A stretch of DNA of 64,000 bases, from the NCBI GenBank assembly GCA_026400535.1, contig JAPLOU010000042.1, positions 1 through 64,000 of the forward strand, in the 5' to 3' direction. Source of the DNA: Hyphomicrobiales bacterium (GTDB lineage: Bacteria; Pseudomonadota; Alphaproteobacteria; Rhizobiales; Beijerinckiaceae). The stretch's first letter is position 1. Every line of letters begins with the position of its first letter. The translations under genes and the position numbers were made by a program. Positions 62,855 to 64,000 of the stretch are shown in pieces. The notes beneath the pieces are model-generated. The model searched no databases. It had not been told where the DNA came from and worked only from the letters and a program-made list of their open reading frames with translations.

Positions 62855-62966
62855 GATTCAGATTTCCGAAACCATGGGCCGGTAGACTCATGCGGAATGG
62901 ATATTGGGTGAGTGCGTGTTGCAAGGCGTTGATCTTCTGGCCGGACGGGCGCATCAGGCCTCCCCC

Positions 62967-63782
62967 ATGATGGCGCGCTCCCCCGTCATTCTTGTGTTCG
63001 ATTCCGGGCTTGGCGGCCTTACTGTCTTCACGCAGATCGTGAAAGCCCGCCCTGACGCCCGCTTTGTGTACGTCGCCGATGACGCAGCCTTCCCCTATGG
63101 CGCATGGCCCGAGGCCGAACTGATCGAACGCATCACGGCGCTGATCGGCCGCCTGATCACCGCCCATGAGCCGGACTGCGTCGTAGTCGCCTGCAACACA
63201 GCCTCAACGCTGGCCTTGCCTGCCTTGCGCGGGCGCCATGGCCTGCCCTTCGTCGGCACAGTACCCGCGGTCAAGACGGCCGCCGAACGGTCGGCGAGCC
63301 GCATCTTCAGCGTCCTGGCGACGCCGGGCACGGTGGCACGCGACTACACCCGAAGCCTGATCGGGAGCTTTGCCGCCGATTGCGATGTGACGCTGGTTGG
63401 CTCCGCCCGGCTTGCCGCGCTGGCGGAAAGCCACATGCGCGGCGAAATCGTCGCTGACGACGCCATTCTCGCCGAAATCGTGCCATGCTTCGTCACGCGC
63501 GAGACAGGCCGCACGGACGTTGTCACCCTCTCATGCACGCATTATCCGCTGCTGCTGCCGCGCCTTCAGGCGCTTGCGCCCTGGCCGGTGACATGGATCG
63601 ACCCTGCCCCTGCAATCGCGCGGCGCATCGGCCATCTGCTCGGGCAGGCCCCGTCCGATCGGCCGGATGGCGAGGCGGTGATCGGATTCACGGCCGGCGC
63701 GCCAAACAAGGCCCTTGCCCCAGTGCTGGAGGCGTTCGGCTTTGAGCGCCTGCTGGCCGATCCGCTTAAAGCGGCAAAATAG
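62967..63782 (+). CDS. murI: Glutamate racemase
   Basis: This 271-residue enzyme makes D-glutamate for peptidoglycan. It has VFDSGLGGLTV with D12, the catalytic C76 in VACNTAST, and the second catalytic C190 in SCTHYPLLL. The ATG at 62967 (MMARSPVILVFDSG) is chosen; the frame to 62904 adds 21 unlike residues. A ribosomal gene promoter follows, as often seen downstream of murI in this group. Confidence 0.94.
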   Translation: MMARSPVILVFDSGLGGLTVFTQIVKARPDARFVYVADDAAFPYGAWPEAELIERITALIGRLITAHEPDCVVVACNTASTLALPALRGRHGLPFVGTVPAVKTAAERSASRIFSVLATPGTVARDYTRSLIGSFAADCDVTLVGSARLAALAESHMRGEIVADDAILAEIVPCFVTRETGRTDVVTLSCTHYPLLLPRLQALAPWPVTWIDPAPAIARRIGHLLGQAPSDRPDGEAVIGFTAGAPNKALAPVLEAFGFERLLADPLKAAK

Positions 63783-63803
63783 AGCCGGCTTCGCCATTTC
63801 GCG

Positions 63804-63832
63804 TTGACATTGCCCGGTGTTCGTGGCTTTAA
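63804..63832 (+). promoter_or_regulatory. Sigma-70-type promoter upstream of the last gene
   Basis: TTGACA (63804-63809), 17-bp spacer, CTTTAA (63827-63832). The -35 is perfect and the spacing ideal; the -10 is partial. It lies 161 bp before the ATG at 63993. Confidence 0.6.
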
Positions 63833-63841
63833 GCACCGCGT

Positions 63842-63992
63842 CGCGCGGGTCAGTAATGGCCCGCGTGACTATTTCCGCACCCGTGAACCCGCTGAGCATC
63901 AGTGGGGTTCTGTCGCCGGTCTCAGGTTTTGGCCTGGAACATGGAATAGGAGGGGCGGTCCTCAATCTCGCACCCAAGAGGACACGCGAAAC
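63842..63992 (+). other. Structured leader before the probable rpsD gene
   Basis: Two hairpins are visible: CGCGGG (63844-63849) with CCCGCG (63860-63865), and GAACCC (63885-63890) with GGGTTC (63905-63910), the latter enclosing CTGA/TCAG around a GCA loop. No T-tract follows. Long structured leaders often mediate autoregulation of ribosomal protein genes. Function here is inferred. Confidence 0.4.
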
Positions 63993-64000
63993 ATGTCGAA
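63993..64000 (+). CDS. rpsD: Start of a gene, probably 30S ribosomal protein S4 (partial)
   Basis: Only ATGTCGAA is in the window (M-S-K or M-S-N). AAGAGGA lies upstream. The MSK start and the position after murI behind a strong promoter fit rpsD of Hyphomicrobiales. The identity rests on context and eight bases, so it is tentative. Confidence 0.35.

Overview
The window is GC-rich, gene-dense chromosomal DNA of an alphaproteobacterium, most probably of the order Hyphomicrobiales (Rhizobiales). The evidence is a liv operon carrying a small DUF6867-type gene, DUF3126, DUF2336, BTLCP and paired-PilZ proteins, a map/sfsA/cinA neighbourhood with a decayed radC, and CtrA-type boxes (TTAA-N7-TTAA). 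No genus can be named from the sequence alone. Most genes are housekeeping or widespread accessory genes. No CRISPR array, rRNA operon, prophage or intact insertion sequence is visible.

Layout. 1-6.7 kb: a 5'-truncated gene, coxG, then a catabolic cluster of a PcaB-family lyase, a split aconitase X (cis-3-hydroxyproline dehydratase type), a DadA-like FAD enzyme and a hydroxyproline 2-epimerase, with strong dyads in its two gaps. 7.3-12.9 kb: a complete branched-chain amino acid ABC transporter (livH, livM, livG, livF, DUF6867 gene, livK) closed by a terminator. 13-18 kb: two tiny membrane proteins, ccdA, arsC-aqpS, cysE and small conserved genes. 18-26 kb: rpe, purB, an acetyltransferase and a hydrolase on the minus strand; an SBF-type transporter, a second DadA-like enzyme, a Tat-exported metallo-beta-lactamase-fold protein and NAD kinase. 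26-33 kb: response regulator and Hpt protein facing a DUF2336/lytic transglycosylase pair, a MaoC/CitE-like pair, flavin reductase and nitroreductase. 33-42.5 kb: DUF2157/GDYXXLXY pair, thrS, yidD, MAPEG, an IscU-like scaffold divergent from folE, hisI, and a patatin-like hydrolase. 42.5-49 kb: CBS, rhomboid, PAS and PilZ proteins, an SDR, BTLCP, an IS701-type transposase remnant, arfB and gpt. 49.3-54.6 kb: a tightly coupled membrane-glycan operon (GT2, methyltransferase, GtrA, GT-C-like protein) behind a perfect CtrA-type box, then an acyl-AMP ligase. 54.6-58.1 kb: a disturbed region with tRNA-Leu(UAA), a roughly 0.8 kb stretch bounded by a degenerate copy of the tRNA 3' end, a flavin monooxygenase, a zinc-finger protein and a radC pseudogene. 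58.1-64 kb: map, an FkbM methyltransferase, sfsA, a CinA-like protein, an amine oxidase, murI, and the promoter, leader and first codons of what is probably rpsD.

The more unusual signals are the translational coupling of a PcaB-family lyase to aconitase X, the dyads in the hydroxyproline gaps, the CtrA-type box before the Gtr-like module that contains a methyltransferase, the IscU-like scaffold lacking its third cysteine, the tRNA-Leu micro-island, and radC decayed in its usual place. No clearly new defence or mobile system was found.
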